Positions 24,320 through 32,761 of a DNA stretch of 64,000 bases are shown piece after piece. Below the pieces are notes generated by a model. The model ran no database searches. It was not told the origin of the DNA and saw nothing but the letters and a program-made list of their open reading frames with translations. Position numbers and translations under genes: made by a program. Where the stretch lies: NCBI RefSeq assembly GCF_014646275.1, contig NZ_BMND01000032.1, positions 1-64,000 of the forward strand. The letters run 5' to 3'. Every line of letters starts with the position of its first letter. Positions within the stretch are counted from its first letter, which is position 1. Source of the stretch: Streptomyces kronopolitis. Its GTDB lineage: Bacteria > Actinomycetota > Actinomycetes > Streptomycetales > Streptomycetaceae.

Positions 24320-25548
24320 GCCAGCCCCTCCAGTACGTCGGCGAGTGCGGTGACCCCGGCGGCGCAGTCGTCCTCCGCCGCCGCTTCGGCGGGTGAGTGC
24401 GACACCCCGGTCGGGTTGCGTACGAACAGCATGGCGGTGGGGACGGTACCGGACAAAATACCGGCGTCGTGCCCGGCGCCGGTGCCCAGCACCGGCACGG
24501 CCCGCTCCCGCCCCTTGCCGAGGATCGCGCTCAGCTCGTCCCGCAGGGCGTGCTGGAACTCCACGACGGGCGTGAAGGATTCCCGGACGACGCTCAGGTC
24601 CACGCCGTCGCGGGCGGCGCGCTCGGCGGCCGCCTGCTCGATCCCGGTGATCACGGTGTCCAGGGTGTCCTGGTCGGGCGCCCGGGAGTCCAGCCAGCCG
24701 CGCACGAGCGAGGGGATGGCGTTGACCCCGTTCGGCTCCACGCTGATCTTCCCGAAGGTGGCCAGGGCGCCGGCCAGCCGGGCCTGCTCCCGCGCGGCGA
24801 GCACGGTCGCGGCGTAGCTGAGCATCGGGTCGCGGCGGTCCTCCAGGCGGGTGGTGCCGGCGTGGTTGGCCTCGCCCCGGAAGTCGAACCGCCAGCGGCC
24901 GTGCGGCCAGATGGCGGAGGCGATGCCGACCGGGTCGCCGGACAGGTCCAGGGCGCGCCCCTGCTCGACGTGGAGTTCGACGAACGCGCCGATCCGGGCG
25001 AGCCGTTCGGGGTCCGGTCCGATGGCGTCGGGGTCGTATCCGGCGCGCTCCATGGCCTGCGGGAGGCTGACGCCGTCGCCGTCGCGCAGCCGGTGCGCGG
25101 CCTCGGGGGTCAGCGCGCCGGCGGCGAGCCGGGAGCCCACGCAGGCCAGGCCGAAGCGGGCGCCCTCCTCGTCGCCGAAGTTGACGATCGCCAGGGGCTT
25201 GCCGAACTCCGCTCCCCTCCGGCGGAGTTCGTCCAGCGCGGCGAAGGAGGAGACGACGCCCAGCGGGCCGTCGAAGGCGCCGCCGTCCGGCACAGAGTCC
25301 AGGTGGGAGCCGGTGACGACGGCGTCGCCGGGGGCCACGTCCTGGTGGCCGGTGGCGCCGAGCCAGGCCCACTGGTTGCCGTTGCGGTCCAGCTCGTAGG
25401 CGAGCCCGCGGGCCTCGGCCTGCGACCGGAACCACGCGCGGCAGTCGGTGTCGGCCCCGGTCCAGGCGTAGCGGCGGTAGCCCCCGGAGGAGGAGTCGCG
25501 GCCCAGCGGCCGCAACTCCTCCCACATCTCGTGGAACGAGGCGGTCAC
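24310..25548 (-). CDS. M20-family amidohydrolase (allantoate amidohydrolase-like)
   Basis: A 412-residue binuclear metallohydrolase of the AllC/N-carbamoyl-amino-acid hydrolase group. Metal ligands are in TGSHLDSVPDGGAFDGPLG (His, Asp), GDEEGARFG (Glu pair) and ELHVEQG (His). The dimer-interface His is in GEANHAGTT, and the last ligand is the His of GAGHDAGILSG. It is usually annotated allantoate amidohydrolase, but it is embedded in the hut operon by 4-bp (hutU) and 10-bp (hutF) overlaps and no ureide genes are nearby. I infer that it acts on a histidine-pathway intermediate such as N-formylglutamate or a carbamoyl analogue. The GTG start is coupled to the hutU stop. Confidence 0.85.
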   Translation of the reverse strand: MTASFHEMWEELRPLGRDSSSGGYRRYAWTGADTDCRAWFRSQAEARGLAYELDRNGNQWAWLGATGHQDVAPGDAVVTGSHLDSVPDGGAFDGPLGVVSSFAALDELRRRGAEFGKPLAIVNFGDEEGARFGLACVGSRLAAGALTPEAAHRLRDGDGVSLPQAMERAGYDPDAIGPDPERLARIGAFVELHVEQGRALDLSGDPVGIASAIWPHGRWRFDFRGEANHAGTTRLEDRRDPMLSYAATVLAAREQARLAGALATFGKISVEPNGVNAIPSLVRGWLDSRAPDQDTLDTVITGIEQAAAERAARDGVDLSVVRESFTPVVEFQHALRDELSAILGKGRERAVPVLGTGAGHDAGILSGTVPTAMLFVRNPTGVSHSPAEAAAEDDCAAGVTALADVLEGLACR

Positions 25549-27209
25549 GCGCCCTCGCCCTCGCGCATCGGGATGCGGACCCCGCGCTCGGCGGCCACCT
25601 CGTCGGCGCGCTCGTAGCCCGCGTCGACGTGCCGGATGACGCCCATGCCGGGGTCGTTGGTGAGCACCCGGCGGATCTTCTCGCCGGCCAGCGGGGTGCC
25701 GTCGGCGACGGTGACCTGGCCGGCGTGGATCGAACGGCCCATGCCGACGCCGCCGCCGTGGTGCAGCGAGACCCAGGAGGCGCCCGAGGCGACATTGACC
25801 ATGGCGTTGAGCAGCGGCCAGTCGGCGATCGCGTCCGAGCCGTCCTTCATGGCCTCGGTCTCGCGGTAGGGCGAGGCGACGGAGCCGCAGTCGAGGTGGT
25901 CTCGGCCGATGGCCAGCGGAGCCTTGAGCGTCCCGTCGGCGACCATCTCGTTGAAGCGCTCGCCGGCCTTGTCGCGCTCGCCGTAGCCGAGCCAGCAGAT
26001 CCGGGCGGGCAGGCCCTGGAAGTGGACGCGCTCACCGGCCAGCTTGATCCAGCGGGCCAGCGACTCGTTCTCCGGGAAGAGGTCCAGGATCGCCTTGTCG
26101 GTGGCGGCGATGTCCCGGGCGTCGCCGGACAGCGCGGCCCAGCGGAACGGCCCCTTGCCCTCGGCGAACAGCGGGCGGATGTAGGCGGGGACGAAGCCGG
26201 GGAAGGCGAAGGCCCGCTCGTATCCGGCGAGTTGGGCCTCGCCGCGGATCGAGTTGCCGTAGTCGAAGACCTCGGCGCCGGCGTCCATGAAGCCGACCAT
26301 GGCCTCGACGTGCCGGGCCATCGACTCGCGCGCCCGCTGGGTGAAGTCGGCGGGCTTCGCGGCGGCGTAGGCGGCCATGTCGTCGAAGTCGATGCCGACC
26401 GGGAGGTAGGCCAGCGGGTCGTGGGCGCTGGTCTGGTCGGTGACGATGTCGATCGGCGCGCCCTCGGCGAGCATCTGCGGCAGCAGCTCGGCGGCGTTGC
26501 CGAGCAGGCCGATGGACAGCGGCTTGCGCCGGTCGCGGGCCTCGACGGCGAGTTCGAGGGCGTGCTTGAGGCTGTCCGCCCTCACGTCCAGGTAGCGGTG
26601 CTCGATACGGCGCTCGATGGCGCGCGGGTCGACGTCGATGCAGATCGCGACGCCGTCGTTCATGGTGACGGCGAGCGGCTGGGCGCCGCCCATGCCGCCG
26701 AGGCCGGCGGTGAGCGTGATCGTCCCGGCCAGGGTGCCGCCGAACTTCTTCGCCGCGACGGCCGCGAAGGTCTCGTACGTGCCCTGGAGGATGCCCTGGG
26801 TGCCGATGTAGATCCACGAACCGGCGGTCATCTGCCCGTACATGGTCAGGCCGAGGGCCTCCAGGCGGCGGAACTCCTCCCAGTTGGCCCAGTCGCCGAC
26901 GAGGTTGGAGTTGGCGATGAGCACCCGCGGCGCCCACTCGTGCGTCTGCATCACGCCGACCGGCCGGCCGGACTGGACGAGCATCGTCTCGTCCTGCTTG
27001 AGCGTGGTGAGCGTGCGCACCATCGCGTCGAAGGAGCGCCAGTCGCGCGCGGCCTTGCCGGTACCGCCGTAGACGACGAGCTGGTCCGGGTGTTCGGCCA
27101 CCTCCGGATCGAGGTTGTTCTGCAGCATGCGCAGCGCGGCTTCCTGCTGCCATCCCCGAGCACTCAGCTCCGTACCGCGCGGTGCCCGCACGGGTCGCGG
27201 TCCCGACAT
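25545..27209 (-). CDS. hutU: Urocanate hydratase
   Basis: This 554-residue enzyme adds water to urocanate to give imidazolonepropionate, using tightly bound NAD+ as electrophile. Typical segments are VVYGGTGKAARDW, GLGGMGGAQPLAVTMN, QTSAHDPLAYLPVG and the conserved Cys405 in RICWLGYGERDK. It is the first gene of hutU-M20-hutF-hutI. A perfect 8-bp inverted repeat lies 34 bp upstream. No hutH is in this operon; the nearest lyase homologue, at 34.6 kb, lacks the normal cofactor triad. Confidence 0.96.
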   Translation of the reverse strand: MSGPRPVRAPRGTELSARGWQQEAALRMLQNNLDPEVAEHPDQLVVYGGTGKAARDWRSFDAMVRTLTTLKQDETMLVQSGRPVGVMQTHEWAPRVLIANSNLVGDWANWEEFRRLEALGLTMYGQMTAGSWIYIGTQGILQGTYETFAAVAAKKFGGTLAGTITLTAGLGGMGGAQPLAVTMNDGVAICIDVDPRAIERRIEHRYLDVRADSLKHALELAVEARDRRKPLSIGLLGNAAELLPQMLAEGAPIDIVTDQTSAHDPLAYLPVGIDFDDMAAYAAAKPADFTQRARESMARHVEAMVGFMDAGAEVFDYGNSIRGEAQLAGYERAFAFPGFVPAYIRPLFAEGKGPFRWAALSGDARDIAATDKAILDLFPENESLARWIKLAGERVHFQGLPARICWLGYGERDKAGERFNEMVADGTLKAPLAIGRDHLDCGSVASPYRETEAMKDGSDAIADWPLLNAMVNVASGASWVSLHHGGGVGMGRSIHAGQVTVADGTPLAGEKIRRVLTNDPGMGVIRHVDAGYERADEVAAERGVRIPMREGEGA

Positions 27210-27242
27210 GGGCCGTGCCTCCCTGACGTCGAATGGATTGAG

Positions 27243-27270
27243 CTATTCACATACTGATGTCGGTGAATAG
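27243..27270. promoter_or_regulatory. Dyad operator upstream of hutU
   Basis: CTATTCAC and GTGAATAG form a perfect 8-bp inverted repeat with 12 bases between, in the AT-rich region before hutU. This is a likely repressor site for the hut operon. The half-site CTATTCAC recurs at 36222-36229, upstream of the ABC importer. Confidence 0.6.
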
Positions 27271-27343
27271 CGTTAGTCAACAGGATGCGGGGGCGGCACA
27301 CGCCGCGAGGCGCGGGAATCGGCCGACCGACGGAGGATTATTT

Positions 27344-27391
27344 GACTTGCCCACCGGGAAAGTCTGGGTTAGCTTTCCCGATGGGAAAGTC
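27344..27391. promoter_or_regulatory. 19-bp operator dyad over the promoter of the regulator/ABC operon
   Basis: GACTTGCCCACCGGGAAAG pairs with 27373-27391 at 17 of 19 positions around a 10-base spacer. A TTGACT -35 box begins two bases before the dyad, so a bound regulator would block RNA polymerase. GGGAAAGTC also occurs twice in direct orientation. Autorepression by the winged-helix protein of this operon is the simplest reading. Confidence 0.65.
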
Positions 27392-27429
27392 AACGGGGTT
27401 AGCACGACCGCCTTGGGGAGGCGATGGCC

Positions 27430-27936
27430 ATGAGCACACCGGTGGATGCCGAACGGGCCTGGCAGGATCTGCAGCGCATCCGGGTACCGCAGGAGCGGGT
27501 CTACGACGAGGTCGAGAGAAGCGCCCGGAGCGACGCCGGGCCGACGTACGTCACGGCCGCCGTGATGTGGGTGTTCCTCGCCGTCACGGGCCTGGATCTG
27601 CCCATGTGGGCGTTCTGGCTGGTACTGACCGCCTACTTCGCCGTATTGAGCACCGTCGCGGTAATCCACAACCGCAGAAGCCGGATCCGGCTGCACCGCT
27701 CGCGCCACAGCTGGCGGTCGTTCGCCACCTTCTTCGCGGGCATGGCGGTCACCCTCGTGACCATCGTGGCCTCGGGCTTCGTGGCCGACCGGCTGGCACT
27801 GCCGTTCGCCAGCCTGATCCAGGCCACCGTGTCGACCGGCGCCTTCGTGCTCTTCGTCGGCCCGGCGAACCGCTGGGCGGTCAGCGCCCTGCGCGACCGC
27901 GGGACGAGAGCCGTCCCGGAAAGGGTGGGCCGATGA
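27430..27936 (+). CDS. 2TM-type small membrane protein
   Basis: A 168-residue protein with an amphipathic N-terminal helix (AERAWQDLQRIRVPQERVYDEVER) resembling 2TM-domain proteins. Four hydrophobic segments follow: TYVTAAVMWVFLAVTGL, FWLVLTAYFAVLSTVAVI, FATFFAGMAVTLVTIVASGF and a weaker last one. The ATG at 27430 has GGGGAGG at eight bases; an ATG six bases earlier is too close to it. It begins a four-gene operon with 4-bp overlaps (membrane protein, regulator, ATPase, permease). The role is unknown; it may help sense envelope stress for the regulator. Confidence 0.75.
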   Translation: MSTPVDAERAWQDLQRIRVPQERVYDEVERSARSDAGPTYVTAAVMWVFLAVTGLDLPMWAFWLVLTAYFAVLSTVAVIHNRRSRIRLHRSRHSWRSFATFFAGMAVTLVTIVASGFVADRLALPFASLIQATVSTGAFVLFVGPANRWAVSALRDRGTRAVPERVGR

Positions 27937-28319
27937 GCACGCCGAGCGGCTTCGACGAACTGATCCACCCCTCCACCCGCCTGTCCGTGGTGGCCCTTCT
28001 CGCCGCCACGGAGTGGGCCGACTTCTCCTTCATCCGCGACAGCCTCTCGCTCAGCGACTCCGCGCTCTCCAAGCAGCTGCACACCCTGGGAGAGGCCGGA
28101 TATCTGGAGATCCACAAGGAGGGTGCCGGCCGCAAGCGGCGCACCAAGGTCCGGCTGACCGGCCGCGGCCGCTCCGCCTTCGACGGACATGTGGCCGCGC
28201 TGCGGGCCATCGTCGAGGGCGCGGGACCGGCGGCGGACACCACTGCGGCGACGGAGTCCGCCGCGGCGAGCACCTCACGGACACAGGACCGGCAACAGCA
28301 CGCGGAGGCGGGCCGATGA
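27933..28319 (+). CDS. Winged-helix (MarR/HTH_34-like) transcriptional regulator
   Basis: A 128-residue regulator: winged helix at about 8-90 with STRLSVVALLAATEWADFSFIRDSL, the recognition helix SDSALSKQLHTLGEAGYLE and a wing GAGRKRRTKVRLTG, then a short dimer helix and an Ala/Thr/Ser-rich tail. Such one-domain regulators often sit beside ABC exporters and repress them. It overlaps both neighbours by four bases. The dyad at 27344-27391 is its likely binding site. Confidence 0.85.
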   Translation: MSTPSGFDELIHPSTRLSVVALLAATEWADFSFIRDSLSLSDSALSKQLHTLGEAGYLEIHKEGAGRKRRTKVRLTGRGRSAFDGHVAALRAIVEGAGPAADTTAATESAAASTSRTQDRQQHAEAGR

Positions 28320-29335
28320 CCACGACCGAACATCCGACCACGACCGCGGCGGCGAGCACGCCCGGGGCGGCCCCGGGATCCGGCGGAGCCCGCGAAGGCG
28401 TCGTCCAGGTGCGGGACTTGCGGATGTCGTACGGCGGCGCCACCGTCCTGCACGGCATCGACCTGGAGATCCACCGCGGCGAGATCTTCGCCCTGCTCGG
28501 CCCCAACGGCGCCGGGAAGACCACCACGGTCGAGATCCTGGAGGGCTTCCGGCAGCGGTCCGCCGGGGAGGTCCGCGTCCTGGGGACGGACCCGGCGCGC
28601 GGGGACGACGCCTGGCGCGGCCGGGTCGGCCTGGTGCTCCAGTACTGGCGCGACCACCGCCGCTGGCAGGTCGCCGAGCTGCTGGCGCACTTCGCCACGT
28701 ACTACCCGCACCCCCGCGACCCGTCCGAGCTGCTGGCCCTGGTCGGCCTGACCAAGCAGGCCGGGCGGCAGGTCGGCCAGCTGTCCGGCGGGCAGCGCAG
28801 GCGTCTGGACGTGGCCCTGGCGATCGTCGGCCGCCCCGAAATCCTCTTCCTGGACGAGCCGACCACCGGCTTCGACCCCGAGGCCCGGCGCGACTTCCAC
28901 GATCTGGTCGAGCGCCTCGCCCGCGACGAGGGCGTGACGATCCTGCTCACCACGCACGATCTCGCGGAGGCCGAACGACTGGCCGACCGGATAGCGATGC
29001 TGGTCAACGGCCGGATCCGGATCTGCGGCACCCCGGCGGAACTCGCCCGGCGGGCCGCCGCCCAGGCCGAGGTCCGCTGGACCGCACCCGACGGCACGGC
29101 CCGCCAGGAGCGCACCGCCGACCCGTCCCAGCTGGTCTGGGAGCTGCACCAGGAGACGGGCGGACCGATCGCCGATCTGGAGGTCCGCCGCCCGACGCTG
29201 GAGGACACCTATCTGCACATGGTCCACCAGGACGACGGACACGGGGACGGCGGCATAGCTGGGGACGGGACCGGGGCCGGGGCCGGAGCCGGAAGCGGGG
29301 CCGACGCCCCGGAGGGGAAGGAACGAGCCGCATGA
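28316..29335 (+). CDS. ABC exporter ATP-binding protein (DrrA/CcmA type)
   Basis: A 339-residue ATPase for the permease immediately downstream. Walker A is LLGPNGAGKTTT, the signature is QLSGGQRRRLDVAL, Walker B is ILFLDEPTTGFD, and the switch His is in LTTHDLAEAERL. It is a drug/antibiotic-export-type ABC-2 ATPase with the usual C-terminal accessory domain (about 240-310). A Gly/Ala/Asp-rich low-complexity tail follows. It is the third gene of the operon. The cargo is unknown. Confidence 0.92.
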   Translation: MTTTEHPTTTAAASTPGAAPGSGGAREGVVQVRDLRMSYGGATVLHGIDLEIHRGEIFALLGPNGAGKTTTVEILEGFRQRSAGEVRVLGTDPARGDDAWRGRVGLVLQYWRDHRRWQVAELLAHFATYYPHPRDPSELLALVGLTKQAGRQVGQLSGGQRRRLDVALAIVGRPEILFLDEPTTGFDPEARRDFHDLVERLARDEGVTILLTTHDLAEAERLADRIAMLVNGRIRICGTPAELARRAAAQAEVRWTAPDGTARQERTADPSQLVWELHQETGGPIADLEVRRPTLEDTYLHMVHQDDGHGDGGIAGDGTGAGAGAGSGADAPEGKERAA

Positions 29336-30327
29336 GGGGGACCGAGATGACACCCGCACCGGAAGCGACGGCGGCGACGGACACAGGCACGGCCACGGGC
29401 ACTGCCACGGCCACAGCCACCGCGGAGGGGATCGACGCGGAAGGCGCGGCGCCGGGGAAGGCCGCAGCGGGCTCCCGCCGCCGTTCCTGGCGCTCGGGCC
29501 TCCTGCGCGGGCGGATAGAACTCCGCCATCTCCTGCGGAATCCCAAGGAGATGAGCGGCCATGTGATCAATGTCGTCGTGGCGCTGCTGCTCGCGAGCTA
29601 TCTCCACGGCAAGGTGCCCGGCACCCACGTCCCCATGGCCCATCTGACGCTCGCGGGCTTCTCCGCCTATCTGCTGTTCCAGATCGGGCTGGTCAACCTC
29701 CCGCAGATTCTGGTGACCGAGCGCGAGGAGGGCACCCTGCTGCGGCTGCGGGCCACCCCCGGCGGCATACCCGCCTATCTCATCGCCAAGTCGCTGCTGG
29801 TGGTCGCGATGGCCTTCGGCACCCTGGTGCTGCTGCTGGGGGCCGCCGCGCTGCTGGTGGACGGGCCGCTGCCGCACGGGCCCGACGGCTGGCTGACGCT
29901 GCTGTGGGTCAGTGCGCTGGGGCTGCTCGCCGTCGTACCGCTGGGCGCGGCCATCGGCGCCGTGCTGCCGAACCCGCGCGAGGCGCTCGCGCTGATCATG
30001 CTGCCCACGATGGCGCTGCTGTTCACCTCGGGAGCGATGTTCCCGCTCGGCTCGCTGCCCTCCCTGGTCCAGAAGATCGCCTCGGTCTTCCCGCTCAGGT
30101 GGATGGCCCAGGGCCTGCGCTCGGCCCTGCTGCCGGACGCCGCACGCGCCGCGGAAGTGGCCGGCTCCTGGGAGCTGCCGAAGGTGGCCCTGATACTCGG
30201 CGCCTGGGCCGTCGCCGGCTTCCTCCTCGCCATCCCCCTGCTCCGCCGCGCCGCCCGCCGCGAATCCGGCTCCCGCCTCTCCGAACGCCACCGCAAGGCG
30301 GGCCTCAGCGGCAGCCAGGGGGCGTGA
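29332..30327 (+). CDS. ABC-2 type export permease
   Basis: A 331-residue membrane component with six predicted helices after a 60-residue Ala/Thr-rich cytoplasmic leader (TATGTATATATAE). Family features are LRHLLRNPKEM before TM1, VTEREEGTLLRLRATPGG, and the ABC-2 stretch TSGAMFPLGSLPSLVQKIASVFPLRW near the last loop. The ATG overlaps the ATPase stop; an ATG 15 bp downstream has a better-spaced GGGGGA and could be the true start. It ends the operon and is followed by repeat-rich non-coding DNA. Confidence 0.9.
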   Translation: MRGTEMTPAPEATAATDTGTATGTATATATAEGIDAEGAAPGKAAAGSRRRSWRSGLLRGRIELRHLLRNPKEMSGHVINVVVALLLASYLHGKVPGTHVPMAHLTLAGFSAYLLFQIGLVNLPQILVTEREEGTLLRLRATPGGIPAYLIAKSLLVVAMAFGTLVLLLGAAALLVDGPLPHGPDGWLTLLWVSALGLLAVVPLGAAIGAVLPNPREALALIMLPTMALLFTSGAMFPLGSLPSLVQKIASVFPLRWMAQGLRSALLPDAARAAEVAGSWELPKVALILGAWAVAGFLLAIPLLRRAARRESGSRLSERHRKAGLSGSQGA

Positions 30328-31263
30328 GGGGAGTGTGCCGGGTGGGCTGGGGTCTGGGGCTGGGGCGTCCGCGTGGTGCTGGGTGGCTCAGTAGCTCTGG
30401 GTGCCCCGTGACCTCGGGCGTCCCGTGGCTCGGCCCGGACGTTCCGTGGCTCGGACGTCCCGTGACCCGGCCCGGACGTCCCGTGGCCGCCGGGCGAGCC
30501 TGGTCCGGGGCCGCACGGTCTCGGGGCCGCGTGGCCCGGGGGCTGCGTGGCCCGGGGCTGCGTGGTCTCGGTGCTGCGGCCCTCACCTCCGGGCCGTGCC
30601 GGGTCCGGCGACCACATGCCCTCGGGGCCGCGTGGGCTCGGGGCCGCGTGGCCCGGGGGCTGCGTGGTCTCGGGTCCTAGTGACTGGGGGCTACGTGGGC
30701 TCAGGCACCGTGCGATCTTGATGCTGCTCGCGCGGTCCGACAGGTGTCGGGCCGTGCGGGGGCACACACGGCACGGTAGCGGCAGAGTCGGCCGGTGAGC
30801 CGGCGGGCCAGTACGTCAGCAAATCTGTGAGCCAGCGGGCCGGCGGGCCTGTCCCAGCCAGGGCCCCGTGGGCTGGTGAGCGGTGGGGCTTCGCCGGTGG
30901 GCAGGTGCGCAGGTGCCCAGGTGGGCTGGTGGGCTGGTGGGCTGGTGGGCACGGTCCAGTGAGCCCGTGTGCCGGGCCGTCCCACACAGGCCGTCCGCCG
31001 GGCCTTCCCCCGAGGCCACTGGCAGCTTCGTCCCCAGCCGACGCCCCCGAAGGCTCTGAGGGGTCTCTCGACGGGAGCCTCTCATCGGGGGCCTCTCGTG
31101 GGGGCTTCTCATGGGGGCTTCTCAGCGGGCCCTCCGGAGAGGGCTCCGATCAACCGGAAGGCCCAGCGGCGAGGCCCCGCTGACGCATCAGGGGCAGCTG
31201 GAGGCGGGCCGAGGGCTTCGTATCGGTTGGCGTGAGGCCCCCACTCAATGGTGAAGTTGTCCC
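30328..31263. repeat. 936-bp repeat-rich intergenic region
   Basis: No gene is supported. The left part (about 30405-30700) is made of degenerate copies of CCCGGACGTCCCGTGG-like and CGGGGCCGCGTGGCCCGG-like units, including a perfect 31-bp direct repeat (30520-30550 and 30637-30667). The middle carries an 8-bp tandem repeat, GTGGGCTG, at 30921-30950. The right part has four copies of a 13-14-bp unit (CGGGGGCCTCTCAT-like) at 31072-31124. Open frames here have no ribosome-binding sites and repeat-driven composition. Confidence 0.85.
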
Positions 31264-32598
31264 ATGAACTTCACGGACCGAGACCGGGCCGTACGGGCCG
31301 CCGTTGCCGAAGGACTGGTGGGGGCCGGGGAGCCCGTGGTCGGGCTGCTCGATATTGCCGGGATCCGGCGGTCAGCGGCCGAGCTGCGGGCCGCCTTCGA
31401 CGAGTTCACCGCCCCAGGCACCCCGGTGCTGCACGCCTTTGCGGTGAAGGCGGCCTCGCTCGTACCGGTGCTGCGGGTGCTGGCGCAGGAGGGTCTCGGG
31501 TGTGAGGTGGCCAGCCCCGGTGAGCTGGCGCTGGCCCGTGCCGCCGGGGTGCCCGTGGCGCGGACGGTGCTGGATTCGCCGGCCAAGACCCGGGCCGAGC
31601 TGCGGGAGGCGCTGGCCCTCGGGATCGCCGTCAACGCGGACAACCCCGAGGAACTGGCCCGTATCGACGCCCTGATGGCCTCCGCGCCGAGCGATGCCCC
31701 CCTCGGTCTGCGGGTCAACCCCCAGATCGGCGGCGGCAGCATCGGGGCGATGAGCACCGCCACCGACACCTCCAAGTTCGGTGTCGGGCTGCGGGACGAG
31801 GGCGCCCGTGAGTGGGTCGTGCGCGCCTTCCTCGACCGCCCGTGGCTGACCCGGCTGCACGCCCATGTCGGTTCCCAGGGCATGCCGATGGAGCTGATGA
31901 CCGCGGGCGTGCGGGCCCTGTACGTCCTCGCGGAGGAGATCAACGAGCGGGCCGGCCGGCGCCAGGTCGACACCCTCGACATCGGCGGCGGGCTGCCGGT
32001 GAACTTCTCCTCGGACGCCGTCACCCCGACCTACCGCGAATACGTCGCGCAGCTCCACGCCACCGTGCCCGGGCTGCTGTCCGGACGCTACGGGCTGGTC
32101 ACCGAGTTCGGCCGCTCGCTGCTGGCCAAGCACGGCACGGTCCTCGCCCGCGTCGAGTACGCGAAGTCGGCGGGCGGCCGGCCGATCGCGGTCACCCATG
32201 CCGGTGCCCAGGTCGCCACCCGTACGGTGTTCGTCCCCGAGTCCTGGCCGATCCGGGTCGCGGCCTACGACGCCGAGGGCCGTCCCAAGACGGGTGCTCC
32301 GGTGGCGCAGGACGTCGCGGGGCCGTGCTGCTTCGCCGGTGATCTGGTCGCCGAGAACCGTCCGCTCCCGCTCCTGGAGTCCGGCGATCATGCCGCCCTC
32401 CTGGACACCGGGGCGTACTATTTCTCCACCCACTTCGCCTACAACTCCCTCCCCCGCCCCGGGGTTTACGGCTACGCGGCGGACCCGGACGGCACCGTCC
32501 GCTTCGCCACCGTCCGCACCCCGCAGACGCTGGAGGACCTCACCGCGGAGAGCGGCGGCGCCCACGCGGAGTCACTCCACGACCTGGGCAGGCAGTAG
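31264..32598 (+). CDS. PLP-dependent decarboxylase of the diaminopimelate/ornithine decarboxylase fold
   Basis: A 444-residue fold-III decarboxylase. The PLP Lys62 lies in LHAFAVKAASLVPVL. Downstream are CEVASPGELALARAAG, the strand GLRVNPQIGGGSIGAMS, HAHVGSQG, the Gly-rich phosphate loop TLDIGGGLPVNF, and a C-terminal substrate-site segment GPCCFAGDLV with the cross-subunit Cys. It resembles LysA but departs from it in several motifs and lies alone, so a role in lysine synthesis is not assured; a specialised amino-acid decarboxylase or epimerase is possible. Only a weak ribosome-binding site (GGTGAAG) precedes the ATG. Both flanks are repeat-rich. Confidence 0.82.
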   Translation: MNFTDRDRAVRAAVAEGLVGAGEPVVGLLDIAGIRRSAAELRAAFDEFTAPGTPVLHAFAVKAASLVPVLRVLAQEGLGCEVASPGELALARAAGVPVARTVLDSPAKTRAELREALALGIAVNADNPEELARIDALMASAPSDAPLGLRVNPQIGGGSIGAMSTATDTSKFGVGLRDEGAREWVVRAFLDRPWLTRLHAHVGSQGMPMELMTAGVRALYVLAEEINERAGRRQVDTLDIGGGLPVNFSSDAVTPTYREYVAQLHATVPGLLSGRYGLVTEFGRSLLAKHGTVLARVEYAKSAGGRPIAVTHAGAQVATRTVFVPESWPIRVAAYDAEGRPKTGAPVAQDVAGPCCFAGDLVAENRPLPLLESGDHAALLDTGAYYFSTHFAYNSLPRPGVYGYAADPDGTVRFATVRTPQTLEDLTAESGGAHAESLHDLGRQ

Positions 32599-32716
32599 GC
32601 CCCGAGCCGCAAGACCACCAGGCCACGAGCCCACGAGACGAACAGGCCGGTGGCCCGGGCCCCCAACCCCCGCAACCCCAACGCCCCAAGCCGCGCAGGC
32701 CCCAGGCCCAAGCCGC

Positions 32717-32751
32717 GCAGCCCCCAGCCCCCAAGCCCCCAAGCCCCCAAC
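32717..32751. repeat. Short 7-9-bp C-rich tandem repeat
   Basis: CCCCCAAG-type units repeat three to four times in the 163-bp gap between the convergent decarboxylase and membrane-protein genes, mirroring the G-rich repeats on the other side of the decarboxylase. Confidence 0.75.
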
Positions 32752-32761
32752 AGCCGCCCCC

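Noticed and set aside
22961..25795. 944-codon extension of the hutF frame, suggesting a fusion
   Set aside because: The upstream part is a shadow of the M20 and hutU genes. GTG 24319 has a strong ribosome-binding site and gives the normal HutF length.
30921..31124. Possible CRISPR-like repeats
   Set aside because: Units are 8-14 bp with no unique spacers of regular length and no cas genes.
30305..31235. Several short open frames in the repeat-rich spacer
   Set aside because: Their sequences are repeats translated in frame (Pro/Arg/Gly-rich) with no start signals.
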